Notes under the pieces: generated by a model
The model's input: the letters and a program-made list of their open reading frames with translations, nothing else
Told to the model about the DNA's origin: nothing
Databases searched by the model: none
Shown: positions 33,800 through 43,410 of the stretch, one piece after another
Layout of the letters: every line of letters starts with the position of its first letter
Position numbering within the stretch: position 1 is the first letter of the stretch
NCBI GenBank assembly: GCA_024637315.1
Contig: JAGXFH010000061.1
Span: forward strand, 1 to 64,000
Direction: 5' to 3'
From: Brevirhabdus sp.
GTDB lineage: Bacteria > Pseudomonadota > Alphaproteobacteria > Rhodobacterales > Rhodobacteraceae
DNA: 64,000 nucleotides
Made by a program: the position numbers and the translations under genes

Positions 33800-35071
33800 T
33801 CAGCCGTCGTTCTTCGCCCTGCGCGAGACAAGGGTCCAGACGATCAGTATGACGGCCCGCAACGCCCAGCCCAGGGCGGCCGCGAACAGCACACCGGACG
33901 GTCCCAGCGCGTGCAGCATCGGCGGCAATACGAAGAAAAACGCCAGCGCCCCCGACCATCCGGCGACGACCCCCGACCAGATCCGGTCCCTCGCGACAAG
34001 AAGCTGCCAGACGCCCGTCGGCGCAACCATGATGCCTGCCGCCAGCAGCGCCGGCGCCAGAAGCGACCCGGCCAAGGCAAAGTCGTTGCCCAGGAGCGTT
34101 GTGAACACGCCGGGGCCGATGGCCTGCGCAACGACGATCGCGATCGCGAACACCACCGCCACGCCCAACCCGGTGAAGACCGGGTAGAACCGCAGGCGCG
34201 GGTCACCCTTGGCAGTGGCGCGGCCCACCACCGGCAAGGCCGCGGCGAAGACGCCCTGCACAGCTATCACCACCAGCCCCGCAACCTGAACGGCCATTGC
34301 GATCTGGCCGACCATCCCCAGGTCATCGGTGACATAGCGGGTCAGGATCACGGGCATCGAAGCCAGGGCCGCCAGCCCGGTCGTTCCAAGGCCCAGAACG
34401 GCGCCCTTTCCCAGAAGATCCCGAAGCTCGGCCCTGTCGAAGCCGATTTTCATGGAAACCTGACGCGACAGCGCGCTCAGCGACAGCGCGGCCTCGGCCA
34501 GCCAGGTCACGGCGTGAATGACCAGCAGCGCGTAGAGCCCGGCACCCAGCCACAGGCAGGACAGTCCGGCGGCGACCTCGACAAGGCGCAAGCTGAACGC
34601 AAGACGAAAGGCGATCTGGCTGCGCTCCAGCCCCAGAAAGACCGACCGCGACCAAAGCACAAGGCCGCGCCCGACCAGGGCGGGCAACACGATCAGCAGC
34701 GCCGTGCGCGCGAGAAGATCGGATTCGAAGGCAAGGGCATGCGCCGCGATGACCGCGGTCGCCAGAACCAACAGGGCCAGACGCAGCAGAAAGGTGGTGC
34801 CCAGAAACGCCGCAGCCTGCCGGTCGCGCCCCAGGCGCAGGGGCACGAGGGAGTCCAGGCCAAAATGGGTGAAACCGATGGCAAAGGCATAGGTTGCCAG
34901 CGCCAGGCTCCAGACACCGTAAAGCTCGGGCCCCAGAATACGGCCGATGAGCACCACGTAGACGGCGCGCAGCCCGGTCTCGGCCCACTGCGTCCCGGTC
35001 AACAGCGCGCCGTTTCGCAGGATGGAGGCCAACCCGGGGAAGCGTTGCCGGAACGTTGCTCGATTGCTCAT
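33800..35071 (-). CDS. Oligosaccharide flippase family protein (Wzx-like)
   Basis: 423 residues with about 12 membrane helices, beginning with the family segment SILRNGALLTGTQWAETGLR and LIGRILGPELYGVWSLALAT, typical of the MATE/Wzx polysaccharide exporters. It would flip lipid-linked repeat units across the inner membrane. It is convergent with scpB and marks the start of a polysaccharide locus. It appears intact, unlike many neighbours. Confidence 0.87.
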   Translation of the reverse strand: MSNRATFRQRFPGLASILRNGALLTGTQWAETGLRAVYVVLIGRILGPELYGVWSLALATYAFAIGFTHFGLDSLVPLRLGRDRQAAAFLGTTFLLRLALLVLATAVIAAHALAFESDLLARTALLIVLPALVGRGLVLWSRSVFLGLERSQIAFRLAFSLRLVEVAAGLSCLWLGAGLYALLVIHAVTWLAEAALSLSALSRQVSMKIGFDRAELRDLLGKGAVLGLGTTGLAALASMPVILTRYVTDDLGMVGQIAMAVQVAGLVVIAVQGVFAAALPVVGRATAKGDPRLRFYPVFTGLGVAVVFAIAIVVAQAIGPGVFTTLLGNDFALAGSLLAPALLAAGIMVAPTGVWQLLVARDRIWSGVVAGWSGALAFFFVLPPMLHALGPSGVLFAAALGWALRAVILIVWTLVSRRAKNDG

Positions 35072-35214
35072 GGCTTTCTTTCGGCAGGTCTGCGGCGAAG
35101 GTCAAGCGTGCATGCTTTGGTTCCAGCAACAAAAAAAACTCCTTTGGTATTGACCTCGCCATGCGCCTGGGGCGATTCTGCCATGGGCAGCAATGACGGA
35201 CAGCGCGAAGCGGT

Positions 35215-35607
35215 ATGATCATCAGTGACAGATACCGGTTTGCGTTCATGCACATTCCGAAATGCGCAGGGACCACGTTGCGGTATGCCTTGGCGCCTTT
35301 CGACGAGGCGGCTGGACGGTACCAAGACAAGGCAGTGGCCGAGCATCCGGTTCTCGGGCCGCTTGATCACCACCATATCCCGCTGGCGGTGCTGGCAGAG
35401 CATTTTGCGGACGATCTCGCACGTCTGGACAGCTACCGTTCCTTCGCCTTGGTCCGCGATCCGTTTGCGCGGTTTCCGTCGTCGCTGCATGAACGCTTCG
35501 TTCAGCGCGACCGGAAGCCGCTTTACAAACGTGACAGCGCTGCCGCGCCACCGAACCCCGGCAGGCAAGCTGATGCCATTGGTCGACATCCTCCTTGCGA
35601 CCTATAA
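35215..35607 (+). pseudogene. Sulfotransferase-family gene, truncated after about 110 codons
   Basis: The first ~108 residues match carbohydrate sulfotransferases (Sulfotransfer_2-like): FAFMHIPKCAGTTLRYALAP is the PAPS 5'-phosphosulfate loop and SFALVRDPFARFPSSLHERF the 3'-phosphate binding segment. After about 35540 the frame passes into sequence that belongs to a glycosyltransferase in another frame, so the C-terminal half is missing. Probably an internal deletion joined two neighbouring genes. Confidence 0.75.
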
Positions 35608-35998
35608 CGGCGCGAAATACCTGCCCGAGCAGCTGGCCTCGCTGGAGGCGCAGACCCATGCCGACTGGCGGCTGATCGTCCGCGATGACGGGTCCGGCGA
35701 TGGCAGCCTCGGCCTTGTCCGCGACTGGGCGACCGAAACCGGGCGGGACCTGATTGTTCTGGCTGGCCCAATGCGCTCAGTCGAGATGGCGATCCTTTTG
35801 CTTGCCAAGCTGCAACGGCAGGCACAGTGCTTTCACGATGCGTTTGGCGACAGGCTTGAGGAAAGCGATCGGAAGGCGGTTCTGGAATTCGCCACCCTGC
35901 AGCAGCAAGGCTTGCTGAAAAGAAAGACCTTCATGATCCGTCATGGGGTATGCCCGCAAGCCTGGCTCAGGCGTCTGGTTCTGATTTGTCTGATCTGA
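35573..35998 (+). pseudogene. GT2 glycosyltransferase with internal deletion
   Basis: From ATG at 35573 the protein begins as a normal family 2 glycosyltransferase (MPLVDILLATYNGAKYLPEQ, LASLEAQTHADWRLIVRDDG with the nucleotide-binding Asp residues). After ~65 residues (DLIVLAGPMRSVEMAILLLA) it jumps to a segment that resembles the C-terminus of rhamnosyltransferase-like GT2 proteins (LQQQGLLKRKTFMIRHGVCP). At 141 residues it is about half the usual length and lacks the acceptor-binding region and DxD. The reading frame is preserved through the junction. Confidence 0.7.
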
Positions 35999-36260
35999 CT
36001 TTCGTCGGCAGCCTGAGGCTATTTCCCGCTACACCTGCGTCCCACAAGATGGTGTCCCAGCGCGTCGCCAGGGCGTCTATCGAAAAGCGCGCGCGCAGGT
36101 CCGCATGCAGGTCGGGCGCGAAGGGTCTGCGGGCCAGCAGGTTTTCGACCGCGCCCAGAAGGGCGGCGGGATCGGCGGGCGGCACCAGCGCGATCCCTTG
36201 GGCGTTGTCGGCGACAAGCTCGCGGATGCCCGGCCCGTCGCGCGTCACCAGCCTGCCCAC
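35967..36260 (-). pseudogene. C-terminal fragment of a GT4 glycosyltransferase
   Basis: 97 residues starting with GRLVTRDGPGIRELVADNAQ, GIALVPPADPAALLGAVENL and LARRPF, the conserved end of family 4 glycosyltransferases (donor-binding Rossmann half), with no N-terminal domain. It overlaps the end of the GT2 remnant on the other strand. It could be the missing 3' end of the truncated glycosyltransferase at 43583-44080 on the same strand. Confidence 0.65.
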
Positions 36261-36507
36261 TGCAGCAGATAAACGGCAGCGCCTCTGTCATCGGGACTGA
36301 TGAGGATTGGTCTGCCAGCCTTTTCCAGTGAATTTCAGCAACTACAGATTGGCCTTTGGAACCACGGCACCACCTATTTTGTTGTCATGTAGGCAGAATT
36401 CCCTGATAACTCCCTGCGTCACCTGATCGGGAGTTGATAAAATCGTTCGCAGCAACCTGATCCTCGTACGGCGCGCGGGAAAGCCGTTTCGCCATCTGGG
36501 ATCCGCG

Positions 36508-37398
36508 GTGATGCGCGGCGATCAGCTCGCGGCGCTGATCAGTCCCCACGTTTCCGACAACCTTTGCATTCGGGTTGTCCCGTTCCACGCCGGGCTCCTC
36601 CCTCCAATGGCCATGCGCGCCTTCGCCCTTTCGGTTCCGGCCAGATCAGTTGTCGTCTTCGTCAAATCCGCAGCGAAGGGACTGACCCACGACCATGTCA
36701 CCCCTTTGCGGCGGATTGGCGCGCGGATCGGGCTCGACAGCATTGATACACCGCTTGACGAGATAGACTTCGACCTCTTCGACTTCCATATCGCTGCCTC
36801 CCTCGCGGGTCAGGCTGCGCTGGAAGAACGGCTGGCCTTGCTCGGTAAGAGCGGTGTGCCCGTGGAACTCCTGCACCACCATCATGACCCCCGGCTTGCG
36901 TTGCCGCGTGATGCAAAGGACAGACCGTTTCGCTGCGGCTATGTCGGCGAACCGCAAAACGCGATCATCCCGCTTAGCATCGCGCAGGAGGTGGAGTGCG
37001 TCTACGTGAGCTATGCACGGGATTTCGCCAGATCACTCGAGCGGATCGCTGAACTCACGTTGCATTACGGCGTCCGCCCCTTGGCCCTGTCCCCGGCAAC
37101 CGGTCTGCGGCAGTTCAAGCCATTCACCAAGGGCTTCACCGCCGCCGCCTGCGCGGCCAATATTCTGGTCAACCGCGAGGCCGACGATGCCGTCGCCCTT
37201 CTAGGCGACGACTACCCATTTCTTGTTCCTGCGATCGACCCAACCAGTGTGATCGAAGGGTTCAATGAAGCAAAAAAAAGCCACGGAGGCGCTGTTTGGC
37301 GCGAGGGACTCGACCGGATGCGCGCGTTAAGGGAGTTAGTGACACCCCCCGCGCTCGCGGTACGGATGCAGGATATCGTAAGGGCAATTGCGCCATAG
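36508..37398 (+). CDS. Hypothetical protein of the polysaccharide locus (glycosyltransferase-like)
   Basis: 296 residues, read from GTG (ATG is the next codon). The frame is open and protein-like back to about 36427 without a standard start, so the N-terminus may be truncated or begin elsewhere. Segments such as SLERIAELTLHYGVRPLALS, RQFKPFTKGFTAAACAANIL and DDAVALLGDDYPFLV look like a family found near capsule genes in this group. No catalytic motif is recognised. The DNA is visibly less GC-rich than the flanks, as in the next gene. The region 36261-36507 before it holds no other gene. Confidence 0.6.
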   Translation: MMRGDQLAALISPHVSDNLCIRVVPFHAGLLPPMAMRAFALSVPARSVVVFVKSAAKGLTHDHVTPLRRIGARIGLDSIDTPLDEIDFDLFDFHIAASLAGQAALEERLALLGKSGVPVELLHHHHDPRLALPRDAKDRPFRCGYVGEPQNAIIPLSIAQEVECVYVSYARDFARSLERIAELTLHYGVRPLALSPATGLRQFKPFTKGFTAAACAANILVNREADDAVALLGDDYPFLVPAIDPTSVIEGFNEAKKSHGGAVWREGLDRMRALRELVTPPALAVRMQDIVRAIAP

Positions 37399-37415
37399 GC
37401 AGATGAGGGTAGTTG

Positions 37416-38186
37416 ATGGATTGGGAAGATGAGGGGGAACCCGGGCGGATGTTTTGGCTGGCTGTCGAGGGCAAGGCCGGGCAAAAACTTCGGCGGGGGA
37501 TCGGACGTCTTTTATCTTGGGATCCAATCTATGGCGACATGAAACGCTACCGTTTTGCTCAAGGAACGGAGCGTGCCAGCCGAATAGCCATTGTCAACCA
37601 CATGATTCACGTCAACAACTATCAGAGTTATCTCGAAATTGGAGTGCGCCGCAAAAGTGCGATGTTTGAGGAGATCCACTGTAACAAACGGATCAGCGTA
37701 GATCCCGACTTGAAAGCGGATGCCGACTACCCGATGCCGTCCGACGAATATTTTGCCCGTTACGACCACCGCTTCGACATCGTCTTTATTGACGGCAATC
37801 ATACCGGCGATCAGGTGAAGCGCGATATCGAACATGCACTCGGGCGGCTGAACCCCGGCGGGGTGATCTTGGTGCATGACATGAACCCGCCCACCCGGTT
37901 CCACGGTCGCACGACCTACGAGGTAGCGGGCACCTTTCCCTCTTGGAACGGAACATCGTGGAAAGGCTACGCTGCGCACCGAAGGACCCGGTCCGACCTA
38001 ACAATGCGCGTGGTGCATACCGATTGGGGCGTGGGCATCGTCCATCCCGGCAGCCAAGAGCCCTATCCTGGACCCTGCGACAGCTACGACGATCTCGCCC
38101 GCGACCGAAACGCACTCCTTAACCTCATTTCCGTGCCGGATTTCCTGCGCCTTTATGCGGAGCCGCTGACCCATGAGGCCCAGTAA
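37416..38186 (+). CDS. Class I SAM-dependent methyltransferase
   Basis: 256 residues, Methyltransf_24-like. The SAM site begins at YQSYLEIGVRRKSAMFEEIH, with acidic residues in ISVDPDLKADADYP; RFDIVFIDGNHTGDQVKRDI and LNPGGVILVHDMNPPTR are the typical later motifs. Such enzymes methylate sugars in surface polysaccharide clusters, which fits the location. A GAGGGTAG ribosome binding site precedes ATG. Lower GC than the flanks suggests separate acquisition together with the previous gene. Confidence 0.8.
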   Translation: MDWEDEGEPGRMFWLAVEGKAGQKLRRGIGRLLSWDPIYGDMKRYRFAQGTERASRIAIVNHMIHVNNYQSYLEIGVRRKSAMFEEIHCNKRISVDPDLKADADYPMPSDEYFARYDHRFDIVFIDGNHTGDQVKRDIEHALGRLNPGGVILVHDMNPPTRFHGRTTYEVAGTFPSWNGTSWKGYAAHRRTRSDLTMRVVHTDWGVGIVHPGSQEPYPGPCDSYDDLARDRNALLNLISVPDFLRLYAEPLTHEAQ

Positions 38187-38214
38187 CGCCGCCATTGGCG
38201 GGGTGGTCTGAGCG

Positions 38215-38805
38215 AGGCGCTGGCCCCAGGGACGATTCGCGCGAGGATCGAACGTTATCCTTGTAATCCGCCTGTCGGGCTCGGGCTCTGCTTCCTGCAG
38301 GCGCTGGTCCTCGCCCGTCTTCTGGGAACTGAAGGCTACGGCCAGGTGGTCGCCGCGTGGCCTCCGCCGCGACAATGGCCGCCTGAATCGGAGTGCTTGG
38401 GCTGGACGGTCTCGCTGTGCGCGAGATTGCCCGGTTCCGGCTGCGCGGTGACGCGGCAGCGGTTCCTGCGGTTGTCGGTGCTCGCCGTCGCTACAGGCGC
38501 TTGTCTTGCGGGATCGCAGCGTACGTGCTGGCGGCGCCAGTACTGCCGGGTCTCGCGCGTTGGGTCTTCGTACTCACGCCCACCATCGCGCTGATTCTGC
38601 TGTTCCGGAGCGTGGCTCTTGGGCAAGGCGAGGTGATCCGATCGCAGGCTCCGCTCGACGTTCTGCGCCCCACGCTCTACCTTGCCGCCGTGGCGGTCAC
38701 AGACCTGACAGTCGGTTTGACCCCCGTGATCGCCGTCGTCCTGAACACCGCGGCATTCGTCCTCGTGATGCTCGCGGCGAGGCTTTGTAATCTACGCATG
38801 GCGAG
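38215..38805 (+). pseudogene. Frameshifted flippase-type membrane protein remnant
   Basis: Two frames together resemble a Wzx-like flippase: GLCFLQALVLARLLGTEGYG QVVAA near 38280-38350 in one frame, then VREIARFRLRGDAAAVPAVV and helices VLAAPVLPGLARWVFVLTP and LRPTLYLAAVAVTDLTV in another from about 38410. The shift lies near 38360-38410, and both ends of the gene are missing. It is unrelated in detail to the intact flippase at 33.8 kb. No other gene is seen between 38187 and 38819. Confidence 0.6.
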
Positions 38806-38819
38806 GACTCCGGCAGGCT

Positions 38820-39887
38820 TCAGCGCTTCAGGACCCTCGCGAGCGCCTTTCGCGCAGTCGCTGGCCTTTCGGCGACCGCCATGACCAAGGCGGGCAGAAA
38901 ATCCGCCCCGTGGACCAAGAACCGCATCGCATCGGCAGGACGGGCCATAGCGCCCCCCCGCGCCAGAACCGCATCGGCAAGCAGGCCAGCGGCCGTCAGC
39001 CGCATCCAGCGCCTGTCCGAGGAATCCGAGAAGAGGTCACGGTCGAAGACCAGTAACTTCCGCATGGCCGTGACCGCTGCGGAGATCGCATCGCCCCGCG
39101 CCTCAACGCGCCGGGTCAGTAGGTCGATCAGCGGCATGAGATCGGCGACCAAGTCATCCGGCAGACGCTTGGACAGGTTTCGAAGCGAGACTCTCCGCGC
39201 GTCCTTGGCTTGTCGCCCGGACTGTGCCACGGAAATCCCGCCTGCGTGACGACGATAGTCGATCAGAACCTCCGGCAAAACGAGGCTTCGCCCTTGCCGC
39301 GACAGCCTCGACCAGAGGTCGTAATCCTGTGCGGTACGGAAGCTCTCGTCATACATCACCGCCGCACCGTCCGGCCCGACGCGCCTGAAGAAGTAGGTGG
39401 GATGAAAGGTCGGCGGCGAGAACCCGAGAAGCCAGCGGACGCGCGCATCGCTCAAGGCAACGGACACCGCGCCCTGCGGCGCCCCCTGTTCGTTGATGAT
39501 ACGGTAACCAGAGCCAAGGATGAGTAGACTTGGATCGTTTTTCAACGCGCCAAGCTGGACTTCCAGCCGGTCTGGACGGCATAGGTCGTCGGCATCTATC
39601 CGGGCGATATACTCTCCTCGCGCTTCTGCCAGACCAAGATTGAGCGAACGCGTCAATCCCAGGTTCCTGCCGTTTTGCAGCACCTTTAACCGGTTGTCCC
39701 GGCTAGAAACTTCATGGAGCAGCGCGGCGGTCCCGTCGGTTGAGGCATCGTCTACGATGACAAACTCGAAATCCCTAAAGCGCTGGGACAGCACGCTATG
39801 CAGGCAGTCTTCGAGATGGGGCAAGCCATTGTGCACGGCCATAAGAACGGAGATCGCTGGCCGTGTCACGTTCGACTCATGCCCCAT
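38820..39887 (-). CDS. GT2 family glycosyltransferase
   Basis: 355 residues from MGHESNVTRPAISVLMAVHN. It has the GT-A nucleotide-binding start (ISVLMAVHNGLPHLEDCLHS, FEFVIVDDASTDGTAALLHE), the metal-binding DADD in YIARIDADDLCRPDRLEVQL, and RTAQDYDLWSRLSRQGRSLV with the ED-like catalytic region. The C-terminal ~110 residues are helical. It overlaps the DUF354 gene by 11 bases, so the pair is co-transcribed. Probably adds a sugar to a cell-surface polysaccharide. Confidence 0.88.
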   Translation of the reverse strand: MGHESNVTRPAISVLMAVHNGLPHLEDCLHSVLSQRFRDFEFVIVDDASTDGTAALLHEVSSRDNRLKVLQNGRNLGLTRSLNLGLAEARGEYIARIDADDLCRPDRLEVQLGALKNDPSLLILGSGYRIINEQGAPQGAVSVALSDARVRWLLGFSPPTFHPTYFFRRVGPDGAAVMYDESFRTAQDYDLWSRLSRQGRSLVLPEVLIDYRRHAGGISVAQSGRQAKDARRVSLRNLSKRLPDDLVADLMPLIDLLTRRVEARGDAISAAVTAMRKLLVFDRDLFSDSSDRRWMRLTAAGLLADAVLARGGAMARPADAMRFLVHGADFLPALVMAVAERPATARKALARVLKR

Positions 39888-40902
39888 GCCGATCGAGCGC
39901 GTCGACCACCGCCTGGCTCCAGTCCGGGCATTTGGCGACGTAGCAATCGCGCGCTGTCTCGATATCGCGTTTTGGTACCGAGAGCATCCGGTCAATGGCA
40001 GGTAGCAGCGTCGCTGCCTCTGAACTCTCGAGGTTCCGGATCAGTCCCATCGTCTCCAGTTCGCGCGTGTAGCCAGGGAAGTCCCGACCTGCATAGATCG
40101 CGGGAACGCCGAGAACCGCCGCCTCGCTCGCCATCGTCGCGCTTTCGCCCACTAGTGCCCGGCAATGTGCAAGCAAGTGATGCACCGCGTTTTTCGGTCC
40201 GCGATAGGCGAACTCCTTCAGATCGGCCGGCAACGGCATTTCGCTGGACAGATGCACAGCCCCCGCCTCAGAAAGGCGCATAACCACACTGCGCAACAGT
40301 TCAGAAGACCAGCCAGCCTTTCCCAAGTCATGATTGGCGCGCCACGCGACAACACGGACCAAGAAGTTCTCCCGCTCCGGGTCTAGGCCTGCCGCCAATG
40401 CCGTGGCGCGATCGGGCTGGAAGGCAGAAGGATGCAGAAAGGACAACTCCTTTACTCCCGGCAGCCGGGTGGTGCGCCCCGAAGGTATGGCGCCGCCATA
40501 GGCCTCCGGAACGTATAAATGGGTAATCAACGGCCAGGTCAGGCGCGTCTGAAGCGTCGCGTTCTCAGAATCGTAGAAGCTAACTGTGGGGATGCCCGCC
40601 GCACGGCCCGCATGCGAGATCGCCACTCCACCGAAACCAATCATGACGTCCGGGCGAAACGTCCGCGCGGCACGGTAGATCGCCAGGTCGCGGCGCGCCA
40701 GCTCTGCAGCAAGGTTCATGATCCCGCTTGCGGCGGTCGAGATAGGCCGGTGCCGTATCCCGAACTCATCAAGCAGATCGCAAGCAATGTCTTTGCGTCG
40801 CGACAGGACCAGAATTTCGTCACCCCGGGACTGTAACATCTCGATCGGACGCTTGAAGAATAGCGCGTCAGCCGGATGGACGATTTCGAAGAGTGCGCGC
40901 AT
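39877..40902 (-). CDS. DUF354 family protein (GT-B glycosyltransferase-like)
   Basis: 341 residues. DUF354 features include MRALFEIVHPADALFFKRPI and EMLQSRGDEILVLSRRKDIA at the N-terminus and HHLLAHCRALVGESATMASE AAVLG near the C-terminus, which mirrors the UDP-binding end of WecB/MurG-like GT-B folds. It is the first gene of a two-gene unit with the GT2 enzyme. Members sit in polysaccharide clusters and may act on UDP-sugars, but the reaction is unproven. Confidence 0.85.
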   Translation of the reverse strand: MRALFEIVHPADALFFKRPIEMLQSRGDEILVLSRRKDIACDLLDEFGIRHRPISTAASGIMNLAAELARRDLAIYRAARTFRPDVMIGFGGVAISHAGRAAGIPTVSFYDSENATLQTRLTWPLITHLYVPEAYGGAIPSGRTTRLPGVKELSFLHPSAFQPDRATALAAGLDPERENFLVRVVAWRANHDLGKAGWSSELLRSVVMRLSEAGAVHLSSEMPLPADLKEFAYRGPKNAVHHLLAHCRALVGESATMASEAAVLGVPAIYAGRDFPGYTRELETMGLIRNLESSEAATLLPAIDRMLSVPKRDIETARDCYVAKCPDWSQAVVDALDRHGA

Positions 40903-41054
40903 TCATGCTGCCCGGTCAGATCGATTTCGGGGATACAGACCATCTTTCATGCTGCAAGCGCAAGGTCGTTACCTAAAGGTTTTGGCTGAAACCTGAGTCT
41001 TTAGGGGTGCTTAAGAGGTTGTGTGTGAAGCACCTGATAGGAAGGTTGGATCAT

Positions 41055-41156
41055 GTCGGCACCTTTTCCGACGGTTCTGGCCCGTCTTCAGAGATACACT
41101 GAAGAAGGGCGGGCGGGCTTGCAGCTGCGTTTCGCATTGAGGTCTCGCCCGCCACC
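41055..41156 (+). ncRNA. Candidate bridge-RNA-like structured region upstream of the IS110 transposase
   Basis: Three consecutive hairpins: gtcgg/ccgac (41055-41072), tcttcag/ctgaaga (41085-41105), and ggcgggcg/cgcccgcc (41108-41115 with 41146-41153, large loop). IS110-family elements are known to encode a bridge RNA in the non-coding end upstream of the transposase, so this 5' region is where it should be. The stretch 40903-41296 has no protein gene. The element itself looks dead. Confidence 0.4.
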
Positions 41157-41296
41157 AGCGCACTTTGGACGCGGCAAGTCAGGACGAGAAGGTACGCGTT
41201 TTCCGCTCCTCTAGGCTGCGAGCGCGGATCCGTAGATGGAGTGTAAACCCGCCAGCTCCCGGAAACAGAAGGAGAGGGAGCAAGCATGTAGTTGGA

Positions 41297-42440
41297 ATGG
41301 ACGTTCATCAAGCGTTGGCCCAGGTCGCTATCCTGGACGACGGCAAGGTGGTCAGTGAACAACGTCTCGATCTCGTGCAGGACAAGGTCCTCGCTTTCGG
41401 GCGTAGTCGCAGGCCAGTCGACGAGGTGGTGCTGGAGGCGATCGGCAACACCGCAGCGATCGAGCGGCTGCTTCGGCCATTCCTCGCACGGGTGGTGATC
41501 GCCAACCCGCGTATGGTGAGGGCGATCGCATATGCCCGGGTCAAGACCGACAAGATCGATGACATCACATTGGCACGCCTTCAGGCCTCGGGATTCCTGC
41601 CCAAGGTTTGGGCAGCCGACGAGGATACCGTCCGCCGACGGCGTCAGGCTGTCGAACGGATGGGCATGCTGGAGGAGACGGCTCGCCTGAAATCGCGCAT
41701 CCATGCGATCCTTGACGCCACTTGGTACCGAAATAGAAAGGTGCTCTCTTCGGGACTGCTGGTCAGCGCTGGCTGGCCAAGACGGTGCTCCCTGGCCACG
41801 AACGGCTTATCCTCAATCGCCTCATCGACGAACTTCGGCATACCAAGCAAGTCGCTGTTCTCGATCAGGAACTCGCCAGCCTTGCTTTGGCCGGCGAGCG
41901 TGCAGTGCGGCCTATGATCATTCCTGACGACGGACCGATCGTCGCGGCAATGGTGCCCAGCTCGATCGGGGACATCTCGCGATTCGAGTCCACGCAGAAG
42001 CTCTCGAGCTATTTTGGCCCCATGCCGAAGGTGCGTCAGTCCGGCGAGGGCCCGGCCCGTCACGGGCGAATCTCGAAACAGGGCAACGCCAACGTCTGCA
42101 AGATGTTGGTCGAGGCCGCGTGGTTGGCGCAGACCGCTCCGGGGCCGCTGCGCGCCTTCTTCATGCGCATCAGCGCCAAACGCGGCGCCGCAAAGGCCAG
42201 TGTTGCCACTGCACGGAAGCTGGCCGTGTTGATCTGGCATATCCTCGCAAAAGGGGAGAAATTTGCCTTCGCGCGTCCGGCTTTCCAAGCGATGAAGCTG
42301 CGAAAAGTCGCCCTGAAGGGTGGCGCTCCCCGTGAGTACGGGAAAGCCGGTCCCGGCCGGGATCGCTGGATCAAGGAAATCCGCCACCGGGAGATGGAAT
42401 CCGTCAAGCGTGCCGAGGATGCCTATGCCAGGATGGCGAA
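41297..42440 (+). pseudogene. IS110-family transposase, frameshifted
   Basis: Frame A from 41297 reads MDVHQALAQVAILDDGKVVS with the first DEDD Asp and DKIDDITLARLQASGFLPKV with further acidic residues. Near 41755-41765 the reading must move to another frame, where WLAKTVLPGHERLILNRLID continues and the C-terminal domain ISRFESTQKLSSYFGPMPKV, SGEGPARHGRISKQGNANVC holds the Ser region. The two halves together make a full-length enzyme interrupted by one frameshift. The second frame stays open to 42510, but after about 42440 it reads into an unrelated remnant. Confidence 0.85.
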
Positions 42441-42560
42441 GCCGGGCATCGGCATCCAGCCCATTGACCTCGCGCTCGATGTCGAAGATGGCGTTGATCA
42501 GTTTCACTGATTCCAGCGCGCCCGCCGAGATCTGATGGGCGGGTTTGCCCTTGCGCGCTT
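42430..42560 (-). pseudogene. IS66-family transposase fragment
   Basis: The minus strand encodes GKPAHQISAGALESVKLINA followed by IFDIEREVNGLDADARL, the conserved segment of IS66 TnpC proteins after the catalytic core. Both ends are lost: one side abuts the IS110 end, the other a Tn3-type remnant. Confidence 0.6.
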
Positions 42561-43410
42561 TTGTGCAGCGACGACGTGGCCGAGATACTTCGTGTTCCAA
42601 TAAATAATGATCGCGGCCAACAGGTTCAGGCCAGCCATGCGGTAGTGATGGCCTTCGGCGGTGCAGTCGCGGATTCCGCCTTGTCGTCCGATACGCAGGG
42701 CGTTTTTCAGGGCTTGACGCGCTTCACCCTTGTTCAGGCCGATCTGAGCGCGGCGCTGCATGTCGGCGTCAAGCAGCCAGTCGATGATGAACAGGGTACG
42801 TTCGATGCGACCGATTTCGCGCAGGGCAAGGGCCAACTCGTTCTGGCGCGGATAGGATGTCTGGCCAGTTTTCCGTGATCAGCTTCTCCCTGATCTTGCT
42901 GCCGATCAGCCCGATCAGCTCATTTGGCGCCGCAGCCGGATCGAAGAGATATTGCCGCTTCGACGGTAGATCACGGATAGGGGGAATGAACCGATACGAG
43001 AGCAGTGCCGTGACTGCGAATACATGATCGCTAGAGCCGCCGGTATCAGCGTATTGCATCGCGGATGCGCCGCCCCGCCTCGTTCATCAGCAACCCGTCC
43101 AGGATGTACGGCGCTTCGTTCACTATGGCGAGCGCGCGGCTTTAGCCAGCCTTTCAAGACCCTCCTGCAGCCGCACCTTGCGGTCGGCCAGCCAGGCCGC
43201 CGGCTCGAACGGCGTGGCTAGGAGCGGCGATGCCTTGGCGGCCTCTATCGGCACAAGGGCCTGTTTCAAGTCGGCATAGCACCGGGAATGCGGGAGCCAG
43301 ATGTCGTCGGGCCGGAAGGCGTCCCGGTTATGGAACAGAACGGCGACCTCCCAAAGCCGGTTATCGCCGGGTTCCTGGGCATTGAGGTGACGATGCCATT
43401 TCGAGGTGCG
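42545..43410 (-). pseudogene. Tn3-family transposase remnant (several frameshifts)
   Basis: Read in order on the minus strand, pieces match the C-terminal half of Tn3-type TnpA: RTSKWHRHLNAQEPGDNRLW with DDIWLPHSRCYADLKQALVP (43.1-43.4 kb), NEAPYILDGLLMNEAGRRIR (about 43.1 kb), QYADTGGSSDHVFAVTALLS and FIPPIRDLPSKRQY (42.85-43.06 kb), and REIGRIERTLFIIDWLLDAD, NKGEARQALKNALRIGRQGG, LNLLAAIIIYWNTKYLG (42.55-42.84 kb). Frame changes separate these pieces, and the N-terminal half and terminal repeats are absent. Confidence 0.8.

Larger units (their letters stand above)
41000..42440 (+). mobile_element. IS110-family insertion sequence, inactive (approximate ends)
   Basis: The transposase pseudogene plus about 300 bases of structured upstream DNA. 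IS110 elements lack conspicuous terminal inverted repeats, so the ends are estimates; the right end is placed where opposite-strand IS66-like coding begins. Confidence 0.55.
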
